Source of the DNA: Candidatus Methanomethylicaceae archaeon
GTDB taxonomy: Archaea; Thermoproteota; Methanomethylicia; Methanomethylicales; Methanomethylicaceae
DNA length: 53,336 nt
Reading direction: 5' to 3'
Assembly: GCA_025057955.1 (NCBI GenBank)
Contig: JANXER010000007.1
Span: 1-53,336 of the forward strand
In this document: piece after piece, positions 1-8,492 of the stretch
How the letters are laid out: each line of letters starts with the position of its first letter
Numbering within the stretch: position 1 is the stretch's first letter
The notes under the pieces: generated by a model
Databases searched by the model: none
Told to the model about the DNA's origin: nothing
Seen by the model: only the letters and a program-made list of their open reading frames with translations
Position numbers and translations under genes: made by a program

Positions 1-414
1 ACCCCTATGGATGTAGCTATATTGAAGGATGAAGAACGCATGGAACTTTCTATCAAAGAGCTTACTGATAATTTTCAAATCTTTGATATTGGAAGTGAGA
101 CCATCAATTTCTATTCTAGTATAATTGAGGGTGCTAAAATTATAGTAATGCGAGGACCTGCCGGTTACATAGAAGATAAAAGATTCACAAAAGGATCTGA
201 GGAATTATTAAAACAAATTGTAAGGAGTGGAGCAAAAATAATACTTGGAGGTGGACATCTAAGAAATATTGCAGAGAAAATTAATGTAATGGATAAGATT
301 GATTTCTTTAGCACTGGAGGAGGAGCATTTATTTCATATATCTCTGGCGAGAAATTGCCGGGAATTGAAGCCTTAATAAAATCTGCAAATATGTTTAAAT
401 CCAAAAAAGGATAA
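1..414 (+). CDS. pgk: Phosphoglycerate kinase, C-terminal part (5' end outside window)
   Basis: The reading frame is open from the first base (Thr-Pro before the first Met), so this is the 3' end of a gene that begins outside the window. The visible ~137 residues match the C-terminal nucleotide-binding half of phosphoglycerate kinase. They include the MRGPAGYIED stretch, the GGGHLRNIAEK loop and the closing STGGGAFISYISG segment that binds the ATP phosphates. The enzyme interconverts 1,3-bisphosphoglycerate and 3-phosphoglycerate in cytosolic glycolysis/gluconeogenesis. The next gene, 21 nt downstream on the same strand, is GAPDH, which makes its substrate, so pgk-gap is an operon. The identification is firm for the visible part; the N-terminal domain cannot be judged. 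Confidence 0.93.
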   Translation, partial: TPMDVAILKDEERMELSIKELTDNFQIFDIGSETINFYSSIIEGAKIIVMRGPAGYIEDKRFTKGSEELLKQIVRSGAKIILGGGHLRNIAEKINVMDKIDFFSTGGGAFISYISGEKLPGIEALIKSANMFKSKKG

Positions 415-435
415 TTATCTTTACAGTGATTTTTT

Positions 436-1458
436 ATGAAATTAAGAATTGGAATAAATGGTTACGGAACTATTGGAAAGAGAGTTGCAGATGCTGTACT
501 TAAACAAAAGGATATGGAATTAATCGGTGTAACTAAAACAAAGCCTAACTTCGAATGTAGAATAGCAATGGAAAATGGTATAGATATATACGCTTCTTCA
601 TCTGATCGCATTAAACTTTTTGAGGAAGCTGGCATAAAGGTTAAGGGATCGCTAGAGGATTTATTGAAACAAGTAGATGTTATTATAGATTGTACGCCAG
701 GGGGTGTAGGCGCCTCTTATAAGCCAATTTATGAAAAATATGGTATTAAAGCAATATTTCAAGGTGGAGAGAAGCATGATGTGGCTGGATTTTCATTTAA
801 CTCCTATAGCAACTATAGAGAGGCTCTTGGAAGAAATTTCATAAGAGTGGTCTCTTGTAACACCACAGGTCTATGTAGATTGCTCTATGTTATGGATAAT
901 GCCTTTGGTATTAAAAAGGCGAGAGTTGTTCTAATTAGGCGAGGCGCTGATCCACATGAGGATTCAAAGGGACCTATAAATAGCATTGTTACAGATCCTG
1001 TAACCATTCCCTCTCATCATGGCCCTGATGTAAATAAGGTTCTGAAACACATAAATATTACAACTATAGCTTTTGCTGTACCAGAAACTCTTATGCATGT
1101 TCATGTATTGAATCTTGAACTCAATAATACTGCATCTGAATCTGAAATTATAAAAGCTCTATCAAACTATTCAAGAATAAAGATTTTATCTGCTAAAGAT
1201 GGTATAGCTTCTACCTCCGCAATAATTGAGTATGCTAGGGATTTGGGAAGAAAAAGATATGATATACATGAATTGATAGTATGGAAGGAATCCATTAAAT
1301 CCTTTGGAAATGAAGTATATCTTTCACAAGCAGTACATCAAGAAGCCATAGTTGTTCCTGAGAACATAGATGCCATTAGAGCTATTACAAAAACTATTGA
1401 AGATCCTGAAATTTCCATAAAAACTACAGATGAATCATTAGGAATTGGGAGGTGGTAG
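436..1458 (+). CDS. gap: Archaeal type II glyceraldehyde-3-phosphate dehydrogenase (phosphorylating)
   Basis: The 340-residue length is normal for archaeal type II GAPDH. The N-terminal Rossmann motif is GINGYGTIGKRVADA (residues ~5-19). The catalytic cysteine lies in VSCNTTGLCR near residue 140. The RRGADPHEDSKGP and PSHHGPDV segments are typical of the archaeal enzyme and set it apart from bacterial/eukaryotic GAPDH. It converts glyceraldehyde-3-phosphate and phosphate to 1,3-bisphosphoglycerate, feeding Pgk encoded just upstream. The ATG is preceded by CAGTG about 7 nt away, which fits the translation signal seen elsewhere in the window. The TAG stop is followed in the same frame by the UspA gene (see findings). 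Confidence 0.96.
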   Translation: MKLRIGINGYGTIGKRVADAVLKQKDMELIGVTKTKPNFECRIAMENGIDIYASSSDRIKLFEEAGIKVKGSLEDLLKQVDVIIDCTPGGVGASYKPIYEKYGIKAIFQGGEKHDVAGFSFNSYSNYREALGRNFIRVVSCNTTGLCRLLYVMDNAFGIKKARVVLIRRGADPHEDSKGPINSIVTDPVTIPSHHGPDVNKVLKHINITTIAFAVPETLMHVHVLNLELNNTASESEIIKALSNYSRIKILSAKDGIASTSAIIEYARDLGRKRYDIHELIVWKESIKSFGNEVYLSQAVHQEAIVVPENIDAIRAITKTIEDPEISIKTTDESLGIGRW

Positions 1459-1461
1459 AGG

Positions 1462-1881
1462 ATTTTTAAGAACATCCTAGTGCCAATTGATGGATCTCCT
1501 GCCTCTCTAAGAGCTTTAGATTTGGCCATTGATATTGCAATGAGAGATGGAGCAAAAATAGCTTTAATATATGTAGTGGCAAATTCCCCTGGCCTTAGCA
1601 CTCAAGCTCTGGAGGATTTGAAAAGTACTGGAGAGAAGATATTGAATGAGGCTGAATCCAGATGTAAATGCTATGGAATATTGTCAAAGAAGATTATCAA
1701 AGTTGCAGAAATAAATCAATCTTCAGTAGCCATGGAAATATATGATGAAGTTATAAAAGGGAAATATGATCTCGTAGTGCTTGGCTCAAGAGGTTATATT
1801 GGTGAAAAAGCAATATTAATGGGAAGCGTTGCAATGTCATTAGCTATAACACTTCCTTGTACTATTATAATTGTTCGTTAG
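1462..1881 (+). CDS. Universal stress protein A (UspA) family, probable ATT start
   Basis: The protein carries the UspA fold signature: N-terminal ILVPIDGS (beta-1 and nucleotide-binding Asp) and a C-terminal LGSRGY...MGSVAMSLA...PCTIIIVR block, which is the ATP-binding G-x2-G-x9-G(S/T) region. The ORF track begins at an internal GTG that would cut off the first strand (FKNIL). In frame between the upstream stop and that GTG there is no ATG, GTG or TTG, but an ATT at 1462. It encodes the usual (M)FKNILVPIDGS beginning and lies 7 nt after the strong ribosome site GGGAGGTG. I therefore place the start at ATT. Role: small cytosolic nucleotide-binding stress protein; substrate unknown. It is co-transcribed between gap and the phosphohexomutase. 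Confidence 0.85.
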   Translation: MFKNILVPIDGSPASLRALDLAIDIAMRDGAKIALIYVVANSPGLSTQALEDLKSTGEKILNEAESRCKCYGILSKKIIKVAEINQSSVAMEIYDEVIKGKYDLVVLGSRGYIGEKAILMGSVAMSLAITLPCTIIIVR

Positions 1882-1892
1882 AGGATTCTGAA

Positions 1893-3248
1893 ATGAAAAT
1901 TACCTTTGGCACTGATGGCTGGCGCTCTCGCATGGATGAATATTTTAATAAGGAGAATGTAAAACTGATTGCCAAGGCTATTGCTAAATATGTTTATAGC
2001 ACTGGATTCAAAAGAGGAATTTTCATTGGATATGATGGTAGATATAACTCAAATGTCTTTGCTAGATTATGTGCAGAAGTATTGTCCTCATTTGATATTC
2101 CTTCCTTTCTTCCACCAAGACCAGTTCCTACACCAGTGGCTGCTTTTTCAGTTTTGAAGTATTCGCTTGATGGTGCTATAATGATAACAGCATCTCATAA
2201 TCCTCCTATATATAATGGGATAAAATTCATTCCACACTATGGTGGGCCTGCAACAGTTGAAATCACGAATTTAATTGAAAATTTAATATCTAAAGGAGGT
2301 GAGAATGGAAAGATTATAAATGAGCTAATTTTCATACTTAATCCGATTGATGATTATATTGATCATCTACTTAATTTACTCTCCTCAAGTAAGTTAAATA
2401 TTAAAGTAATAATTGATCCAATGCATGGCTCAATGGCAGGTATTGCTGAAGAAGTATTAAGTAGAATCGGTATGAAAGTTTATGTAATTAGAGGAAACAT
2501 TGATCCTGAATTTGGTGGATGTACTCCTGATCCAATTCCAAAAAATTTAGAGGAATTGCGTAAGTCGATATTATCTAAAGAGTATGATATTGGTATAGCC
2601 TTTGATGGTGATGGAGATAGACTAGCTGCTATAACTAATAGAGGATTATTTTTATTGGCAAATCAAATACTTCCTATAATATATATTCATATGCACGATA
2701 GAAGAAAAATAATTGGAAACGCTGCAAGAACAGTTGCAACCTCCCATTTAATAGACTTTGTTGTTAAGGAAAGAAATCATGAAGTTTTTGAAACTCCAGT
2801 TGGATTCAAGAATATTGCTCCTCTTCTTATTAATAGAAAAATAGTAATTGGAGGAGAGGAAAGTGGTGGAATAGGTTTCATTAACCATATACCGGAAAAA
2901 GATGGATTAGCTACAGCATTGTTATTGCTAGAAGCATTGGACTATGAAAATCCTCAATTAACATTGGAAAATCTTTATAATAAGTATGGAAGATTTGAAT
3001 TTAAAAGATTGGATTTACATCCTCATGAATTTAAGTTCAATATAGAAGGAATTAATGATATTTTTGGAAAGAAAATTATCAATATAATTAAAATTGATGG
3101 TTTGAAAATAGTTTTTAATGATGGATCATGGTTATTGATAAGGAAATCTGGTACAGAAAATTTGATAAGAATCTATTCAGAAGCAAGAACTGAATATGAA
3201 GTGGAATCATTAATTGATTTTGCTAAGAATTTTCTTTTAATAACTTAA
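1893..3248 (+). CDS. Phosphoglucomutase/phosphomannomutase (alpha-D-phosphohexomutase family)
   Basis: It contains all four family signatures in order: N-terminal FGTDGWRSRM, the phosphoserine loop TASHNPPIYNG (residues ~98-108), the metal-binding DGDGDR (~245) and the sugar-binding GGEESGGIG (~325). The C-terminal phosphate-binding loop is RKSGTENLIRIYSEA. At 451 residues it is the normal archaeal size. The ORF track starts at a TTG inside the upstream uspA gene; the ATG at 1893, preceded by GAGGATTCTGAA, gives the canonical MKITFGTDGWR start. The enzyme moves phosphate between C1 and C6 of hexoses (glucose, mannose or glucosamine). Which sugar is preferred cannot be read from sequence. It closes the pgk-gap-uspA gene run. 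Confidence 0.93.
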   Translation: MKITFGTDGWRSRMDEYFNKENVKLIAKAIAKYVYSTGFKRGIFIGYDGRYNSNVFARLCAEVLSSFDIPSFLPPRPVPTPVAAFSVLKYSLDGAIMITASHNPPIYNGIKFIPHYGGPATVEITNLIENLISKGGENGKIINELIFILNPIDDYIDHLLNLLSSSKLNIKVIIDPMHGSMAGIAEEVLSRIGMKVYVIRGNIDPEFGGCTPDPIPKNLEELRKSILSKEYDIGIAFDGDGDRLAAITNRGLFLLANQILPIIYIHMHDRRKIIGNAARTVATSHLIDFVVKERNHEVFETPVGFKNIAPLLINRKIVIGGEESGGIGFINHIPEKDGLATALLLLEALDYENPQLTLENLYNKYGRFEFKRLDLHPHEFKFNIEGINDIFGKKIINIIKIDGLKIVFNDGSWLLIRKSGTENLIRIYSEARTEYEVESLIDFAKNFLLIT

Positions 3249-3292
3249 ACTTTATTTAACATTTGTTAAATATTTTTTTAAAGGGATAGAGT

Positions 3293-3844
3293 ATGAGAAA
3301 ATTCCTTACCGCTAAGGCTGAGCTTGTTGAAAAAGTAAATGATGTGGCAAAAAAAGATGGAAGAACGATATTCAGTATAGTTAATGAGGCTTTGGAGGAA
3401 TTTTTAATGGCTAATGAGAAGAACAAGAGCTTATACGAAGTTATTGAGGAACTGAAAACTATTGAAATTGCGAAAAATGCTGGCATGGTATTTGTACCAG
3501 AGGAATTTCATGAGAACGTTATAAATAGAACCTCATTAGGTAAGAATGATTATAAATCTTGGAATGAAGCAGGTCGAATTTTTGGCAAGTATTTGGAAGT
3601 AAATAATATGAAGGAGCTAAAAAATATAGAGAGAGTAATCAAGTACTTAATTGGAGGTGTCTCAGAAATATTATTTTCAGAGAATAGAGTAGTGTGCATC
3701 TGTCCAAAGATGAGTGAACAAAGATCAGAGGAACTTGCAGAATTCTTGGAAGGCTTAATAGAGAGTCTTGGATTTATAATATCTTCAAAGGAAATATCAA
3801 GAGGAATTATAATTATTAAAATAAAGAAACAGAAAGCAGGGTGA
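3293..3844 (+). CDS. Ribbon-helix-helix-like archaeal protein, paralogue 1
   Basis: This 183-residue protein is of uncertain function. Residues ~1-45 (RKFLTAKAELVEKVNDVAKKDGRTIFSIVNEALEEFL) have the pattern of a ribbon-helix-helix DNA-binding/antitoxin-type N-terminus: a short strand, a helix, a turn with a small polar residue, and a second helix. The remaining ~135 residues contain a conserved W-N-E/D-A-G-x-x-x-G-K-Y-L motif and alternating strands and helices without Cys/His metal sites. The downstream neighbour, 6 nt away, is a diverged paralogue with the same layout (KSWNEAGRIFGKYL here, KEWNDAGEWYGKYL there). They probably act as a pair, perhaps a heterodimer. DNA binding is inferred from the N-terminus only. 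Confidence 0.7.
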   Translation: MRKFLTAKAELVEKVNDVAKKDGRTIFSIVNEALEEFLMANEKNKSLYEVIEELKTIEIAKNAGMVFVPEEFHENVINRTSLGKNDYKSWNEAGRIFGKYLEVNNMKELKNIERVIKYLIGGVSEILFSENRVVCICPKMSEQRSEELAEFLEGLIESLGFIISSKEISRGIIIIKIKKQKAG

Positions 3845-3850
3845 ACATAA

Positions 3851-4435
3851 GTGCCAGAGAAAATTGAGAAAAAACTCTTAGTTGTTAGATCGGATATTCT
3901 AGAAAAGCTTTCAGAGGTTGCAAGAAAAGAGAATAAAACATTATTTGCACTTACGAATGAGATTCTTCAAGATGCTTTAAAAGCTAGTGAAATGAAAACA
4001 ACAATAAGAGAAATAGTTGATTTCTATAGACTGATGAAGATACAAAAGGAATCAGGATCTATGGTAATTCCCATGAATTTATTGTTGAGTAGTTTAAAAA
4101 AATCGAATGATAAAATGAAAATTTTGAAAGAATGGAATGATGCTGGAGAATGGTATGGAAAATATCTTATTGCAAAATTTGATAATCCTTTAGAAATATT
4201 ACCATCCCTACTATCAACATCCTTTTGGCACGTTTCTGAGGTGAAAATTAATAGAAAAACAAATGATAGAATTGCCATAAGTATAATTGCACCAAATGTG
4301 GATCAACTACTTATTGAAGTTACTGTGGAATACTTGATTGGAATAATGCGTGCATTAGATTTCTATAATATTAAAAATGATATACTTCATGGAATTGCTA
4401 TTCTTGAATTTTCAAAGGAGTTAATTGAGAAATAA
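3851..4435 (+). CDS. Ribbon-helix-helix-like archaeal protein, paralogue 2
   Basis: This 194-residue protein is a tandem paralogue of the preceding gene. It has the same N-terminal RHH-like block (KKLLVVRSDILEKLSEVARKENKTLFALTNEILQDAL) and the same WNDAGEWYGKYL motif near residue 100. The start is GTG, 7 nt after GGTG, and that ribosome site overlaps the end and stop of the first paralogue, so the two are translationally coupled. The C-terminal half (ISIIAPNVDQLLIEVTVEYLIGIMRALDF) corresponds to the ICPKMSEQRSEELAEFLEGLIESLGF half of paralogue 1. Function unknown; a DNA-binding regulator is the best guess. No toxin gene is visible beside them. Confidence 0.7.
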   Translation: MPEKIEKKLLVVRSDILEKLSEVARKENKTLFALTNEILQDALKASEMKTTIREIVDFYRLMKIQKESGSMVIPMNLLLSSLKKSNDKMKILKEWNDAGEWYGKYLIAKFDNPLEILPSLLSTSFWHVSEVKINRKTNDRIAISIIAPNVDQLLIEVTVEYLIGIMRALDFYNIKNDILHGIAILEFSKELIEK

Positions 4436-4472
4436 TTGAGAAATATAAGAAAGAGAATTGCTATTCAATGTT

Positions 4473-5492
4473 ATGAAAATGAGAGCAATGGTTCTTAGGG
4501 AATATAAGAAAATTGAGAATAAACCATTGTCCCTAGAAGAGCTCTCCATCCCTGCGCCTAGGGATAAAGAAATTTTAATAGAAATCTCAGTTTGTGGAAT
4601 ATGTAGAACTGAACTAGATGAAGTAGAGGGTAGATTGCCAACGAAGCTACCAGTAATACCTGGCCATCAAATTATTGGAAGAATTAAGGAATTAGGATCC
4701 TCTGTTAAAAAATATAGAATCGGAAAGAGGGTAGGTGTGGCTTGGATATATAGTACATGCGGTCTTTGTAATTACTGTAAGAATGGACTGGAGAATCTCT
4801 GTAGCAATTTCATTGGAACTGGTTGTAATGCTGATGGAGGATATGCTGAATATATAGTGGTAAATGAGGATTTTGTTTATCCTATCCCAGAAAGATTTTC
4901 TGATTCTGAAGCTGCTCCTTTACTATGTGCTGGTGCAATTGGTTATAGAGCACTTAAATTGTGTAAAATGAAAGATGGAGATGTAATAGCTCTATATGGC
5001 TTTGGATCTTCAGCTCATATTGTTTTTCAATTAATAAGATTTCTCTTTCCTAATTCAAAGATATTTGTTTTCACCAAGAGGAGGGGAGATAGAGCAAGTG
5101 AGCTTGCTCTTAGCATGGGGGCAGATTGGGTTGGAGAGACAGGAGAATCGCCTCCAATTAAATTTAATTGCGCTATAGATACTACACCTGTAGGGGTCTC
5201 TATTTTGGAAGCCCTAAGGAATCTAGATAGAGGAGGTAGACTTATAATAAATCTCATAAGAAAGGAGACTTCCATTAATGGATTGGACTATGTTACACAT
5301 CTATGGGGTGAGAGGGAAATAAAAACTGTTGCAAATGTGACAAGAAATGATGTTAGTGAATTTCTTGAGATTGCCTCAAGAATACCCATAAAGCCAGAGA
5401 TTGTAAAATTTCGTTTAGAAGAGGCTAATGATGCACTTTTAATGTTAAAATATGGAAAATATACTGGCAGTGGCATACTAGTAATTAGATAA
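4473..5492 (+). CDS. Zinc-dependent alcohol dehydrogenase (MDR superfamily)
   Basis: A medium-chain dehydrogenase/reductase of normal length (~339 aa). The catalytic zinc ligands are Cys in VCGICRTELDEVEG and the His in IPGHQIIGRI. The structural zinc lobe is complete, with four Cys in CGLCNYCKNGLENLC. The Rossmann nucleotide site is degenerate: LYGFGSSAHIVFQ stands where GxGxxG is usual, so cofactor preference is unclear. It oxidises an alcohol or reduces an aldehyde with NAD(P); the natural substrate is unknown. The ORF track starts at TTG 4458; the ATG at 4473 (MKMRAMVLREY) matches the family N-terminus better, but no strong ribosome site decides the start. Its 3' end overlaps the convergent PfkB gene by 15 nt. 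Confidence 0.9.
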   Translation: MKMRAMVLREYKKIENKPLSLEELSIPAPRDKEILIEISVCGICRTELDEVEGRLPTKLPVIPGHQIIGRIKELGSSVKKYRIGKRVGVAWIYSTCGLCNYCKNGLENLCSNFIGTGCNADGGYAEYIVVNEDFVYPIPERFSDSEAAPLLCAGAIGYRALKLCKMKDGDVIALYGFGSSAHIVFQLIRFLFPNSKIFVFTKRRGDRASELALSMGADWVGETGESPPIKFNCAIDTTPVGVSILEALRNLDRGGRLIINLIRKETSINGLDYVTHLWGEREIKTVANVTRNDVSEFLEIASRIPIKPEIVKFRLEEANDALLMLKYGKYTGSGILVIR

Positions 5493-6347
5493 AAATTTAA
5501 GCAATTCCTCAAGTGTTGGTAATCCACTTCTTGCGCCCTTCTTTTGAATTTTAATAGAAGCAGTGGCAATGCCCCAACTTAGACATTCATTCAAGCTTCT
5601 TCCTTTTATCATAGCTGCTAAAAAACCAGCATCAAAAGCATCCCCTGCGCCAGTTGTATCCACAACATTAACTTTCATTGCTGGCATGCTTATGCTATTT
5701 TTACCATCGAATAAATATGCTCCTTTAGCTCCCCTCTTAATTATAACAAGATTTACATAATTAGAAATAAGCTCCGCTCCTTTTGAATAATCCATACCTG
5801 TTAGTTTTCTACATTCAATTTCATTCATAAAGACTATGTCTATTCCTTTCAAGTCATTTGGCTTTAATTCGACAATGCTTCCTCCTGGATCTAGAGATAT
5901 TTTTGAATTTGTCATATTCTTTACTTTAATTAGAACTTTTCTACTTACATTACATAATTGTAAATACTTTGAATCTGGAATTCTATCTATTGAGCTCTCA
6001 AGGGCCTCATTTGCACCTCTATATGCAATCATTCTTCTATTTCCACTTTTTTCCACTATTACACATACCATGCCAGTTCTTTTTCCTTCTACAATTTTTA
6101 TGAAATCAATTGAAACGCCATTCTTATTAAGCTCTTCTATCGCACTTATTCCAAATGCATCATTGCCTACACAACCAATCATTCCCACTTTAAGACCAAG
6201 TCTTGCTGCTCCTACTGCAAAATTTGCTGCTGCTCCTCCATGAAAAATTTCAAGATCCGATAAAACTTCACTATCTAAATCTGGCAAAGCATCAATAAAG
6301 AATGATAAATCAATATTAATATTTCCTATTGAGATTACATCAAACAA
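5478..6347 (-). CDS. PfkB-family carbohydrate/nucleoside kinase
   Basis: A ribokinase-like (PfkB) sugar or nucleoside kinase of 289 residues. PfkB signature 1 is HGGAAANFAVGAARLGLKVGMIGCVG (residues ~36-61). Signature 2, DTTGAGDAFDAGFLAAM (~233-249), holds the catalytic Asp and anion hole. An NEIEC segment corresponds to the NxxE motif that affects Mg/phosphate binding. TTG is used as the start, 5 nt after GGTG. The substrate cannot be fixed; ribose, fructose-6-phosphate and nucleosides are all possible. It lies just downstream of the acyl-CoA synthetase beta gene on the same strand, 4 nt apart, so it ends the gatCAB-acd-pfkB run. Confidence 0.9.
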   Translation of the reverse strand: MFDVISIGNINIDLSFFIDALPDLDSEVLSDLEIFHGGAAANFAVGAARLGLKVGMIGCVGNDAFGISAIEELNKNGVSIDFIKIVEGKRTGMVCVIVEKSGNRRMIAYRGANEALESSIDRIPDSKYLQLCNVSRKVLIKVKNMTNSKISLDPGGSIVELKPNDLKGIDIVFMNEIECRKLTGMDYSKGAELISNYVNLVIIKRGAKGAYLFDGKNSISMPAMKVNVVDTTGAGDAFDAGFLAAMIKGRSLNECLSWGIATASIKIQKKGARSGLPTLEELLKFLSNY

Positions 6348-6351
6348 AATA

Positions 6352-7035
6352 TCACCTTTTGGAGAAAATCATTCTCGCATCAACAACTCTATATCCTCTT
6401 TCATAAACGATTGTAGGATTTAAATCTATTTCTGAAATTCTAGGAAAATCCATGATAATATTTGAAACTTTTAATATTACTTCAGCTAGGCTTTCTATAT
6501 CTGAGGGCTTTCTACCTCTTACTCCCTTTAATATTCTATGTCCTCTTATTTCTGAAATCATTTTCAAAGCTTCTTCTTTATCTATTGGCGCAATCCTCAG
6601 GGATATATCATTAAAAATCTCTGTAAATATGCCCCCCAGTCCGAAAACTACAACTGGTCCAAATTGAGGATCCATCTTAGCACCTATTATTGTCTCCAAG
6701 CCCTTTGGCGCCATTTCCTCTATGAGCACGCCCTCTAGCCTAAATCCACCATCTATAGCAATTTTTTCTATTTTCTTAAAAGCCTCATATGCTTCATTCC
6801 TACTATTTATATCTAAAATCACACCACCTACATCTGATTTATGAATTACATCTGGAGATACTATTTTCATTACTAATGGAAAAACAAAATCTTTTATAGC
6901 ATCATCAATTTCTTCAAGGCCTCTTATAACTTTCCATTTTCCAACAAAAATTCCATATTTTTGACATATTTCTTTTGCCTCTGGCTCTAAGAGCCATCCT
7001 CTTTCCAATCCTTTAAGAATTATTTCTTCCATCAT
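6352..7035 (-). CDS. acdB: ADP-forming acetate/acyl-CoA synthetase, beta (ATP-grasp) subunit
   Basis: This is an ATP-grasp domain protein of 227 residues, the size of the separate beta subunit of archaeal ADP-forming acetyl-CoA synthetase. Recognised segments are VMKIVSPDVIHKSDVGGVILDI, EEMAPKGLETIIGAKMDPQFGPVVVFGLGGIFTEIFND, and ISEIDLNPTIV near the end. With an alpha (CoA-binding) subunit it converts acyl-CoA + ADP + Pi to acid + CoA + ATP, conserving energy by substrate-level phosphorylation. No alpha subunit is in this window. It overlaps gatB by 4 nt (ATGA), so it is translated as part of that operon. With porGDAB nearby it suggests a pyruvate-to-acetate route that yields ATP. Confidence 0.9.
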   Translation of the reverse strand: MMEEIILKGLERGWLLEPEAKEICQKYGIFVGKWKVIRGLEEIDDAIKDFVFPLVMKIVSPDVIHKSDVGGVILDINSRNEAYEAFKKIEKIAIDGGFRLEGVLIEEMAPKGLETIIGAKMDPQFGPVVVFGLGGIFTEIFNDISLRIAPIDKEEALKMISEIRGHRILKGVRGRKPSDIESLAEVILKVSNIIMDFPRISEIDLNPTIVYERGYRVVDARMIFSKR

Positions 7036-8480
7036 AATCCTCTCCTAATAATCTCCAGCTCCCTTCTTATTATATCATTTACAATTTTTGGATCACTTCT
7101 TCCTTTAGTCTTCTTCATTACTTGACCTACAAGAAAGTTTATTGCTTCCTCATTTTTTAAAGCATCAAGTACAGCTTTCCTATGCTCTTTGAATACTTCT
7201 TTAACTATTTGACCTACAACCTCTTCATCATAGATTCTTTCCATCCCCTTCTCTCTTACTATTTGAGATGGCATTTTTCCAGTTTCTACCATTTCAGGAA
7301 GTATTATTTTTCCTATTTTTCCACTAATTATCCCTTCCTTTATCATTTTCAACATTTCAATAAGTGCCTCAGGCGTTATTTTACTTTCATTAATTTCTAA
7401 ATCTCTATTATTCAAAATGCCCATTAAATCATTAATTATCCAATTACTAACAACTTTTGCCTCACCATATTGTTTGACACATTTTTCAAAGAAATCTGCT
7501 AATGCCTTATGAGTTGTTAGAATATAGGCATCATATTGTGGTATTCCATAGGTTATAATAAATCTCTCTGCACGTTCATCAGGAAGCTCTGGCATATTAG
7601 CCTTTATTTTATCAATAAGCTCATTGGTTATTATAATGGGCACAATATCCGGCTCTGGGAAGTATCTATAGTCATGTTCCTCTTCCTTCTCTCTCAGGGA
7701 TATTGTTACCTTTCTAATTTCATCCCAATGCCTTGTCTCTCTTAAGATCTTCTCTCCCTTGCTTACTAGCGAAATTTGTCTTGACAACTCATAATTTATT
7801 GCTCTTTCTACCTCTTTAAATGATGATATATTTTTAATTTCCACTCTCTCTCCATCTTTTATTGAAACATTAACATCACATCTCATAGCACCTTCTAAGC
7901 TACCATCGAATATACCTATATGTTCAAATACCGATCTCAGCTTTTGAAGAAATAGTCTAGCTTCCTTTGAAGTAGAAATATCTGGCTCAGTAACAACTTC
8001 TAGAAGAGCTACTCCCGCTCTATTATAGTCCACAAGAGTATAGGGGGATAAATCAATTGGTCCAATATGTACAAGCTTAGCAGGATCTTCTTCGAGCTGA
8101 ATCCTTTTTATCCTTATTCTTTTTACCTTCCCTTCGATATTTATATCAAGATATCCACCTGTACAAAGTGGAGGAGAACCCTTTGTTTCATACATGGAGA
8201 TTTGAAAATTCTTACTCATATCTACATAGAAGTAGTTCTTTCTATAAAATGAAATTCTAGAATTTATAGTGCTTTTTAATGCAATTCCTGCCATTATTGC
8301 AAATTCTATTGCCTTTCTATTTGGCTTTGGCAATGTTCCTGGATGGCCTAAGCAAATAATACATGTGTTTGAATTTGGCTCCTTTCCTCTATAGTCAGAT
8401 GAACATCCACAAAAGAGCTTTGTTTTTAAGCTTGTTAATTGACAATGAACTTCTAATCCTATTTTCACATTTGAAATCAT
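7032..8480 (-). CDS. gatB: Asp-tRNA(Asn)/Glu-tRNA(Gln) amidotransferase subunit B
   Basis: GatB provides the tRNA-binding kinase/transamidase part of the amidotransferase that turns misacylated Asp-tRNA(Asn) or Glu-tRNA(Gln) into the amide form. The N-terminus has GLEVHCQLTSLKTKLFCGCSSDYRG and the zinc-site cysteines of CGCSSDY...NTCIICLGHPGTLP. The middle carries RGDVNVS-like MRCDVNVSIKDGERVEIKNISSF and the DYRYFPEPD signature. The C-terminal YqeY-like tail ends VGQVMKKTKGRSDPKIVNDIIRREL. Length 482 is normal. It is the third gene of gatC-gatA-gatB. Archaea usually make Gln-tRNA with GatDE, so Asn-tRNA formation is the likelier role here. Confidence 0.96.
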   Translation of the reverse strand: MISNVKIGLEVHCQLTSLKTKLFCGCSSDYRGKEPNSNTCIICLGHPGTLPKPNRKAIEFAIMAGIALKSTINSRISFYRKNYFYVDMSKNFQISMYETKGSPPLCTGGYLDINIEGKVKRIRIKRIQLEEDPAKLVHIGPIDLSPYTLVDYNRAGVALLEVVTEPDISTSKEARLFLQKLRSVFEHIGIFDGSLEGAMRCDVNVSIKDGERVEIKNISSFKEVERAINYELSRQISLVSKGEKILRETRHWDEIRKVTISLREKEEEHDYRYFPEPDIVPIIITNELIDKIKANMPELPDERAERFIITYGIPQYDAYILTTHKALADFFEKCVKQYGEAKVVSNWIINDLMGILNNRDLEINESKITPEALIEMLKMIKEGIISGKIGKIILPEMVETGKMPSQIVREKGMERIYDEEVVGQIVKEVFKEHRKAVLDALKNEEAINFLVGQVMKKTKGRSDPKIVNDIIRRELEIIRRGL

Positions 8481-8492
8481 AGTATTTCCTCC

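Noticed and set aside
1456-1458. TAG after gap as pyrrolysine codon
   Set aside because: Several other genes here also end in TAG (uspA, mcrG, mcrC), gap is full length at that point, and a fresh ribosome site stands just before uspA, so TAG is a normal stop.
3293-4435. Toxin-antitoxin pair
   Set aside because: The two proteins are paralogues of each other (both with RHH-like starts), and neither resembles a known toxin.
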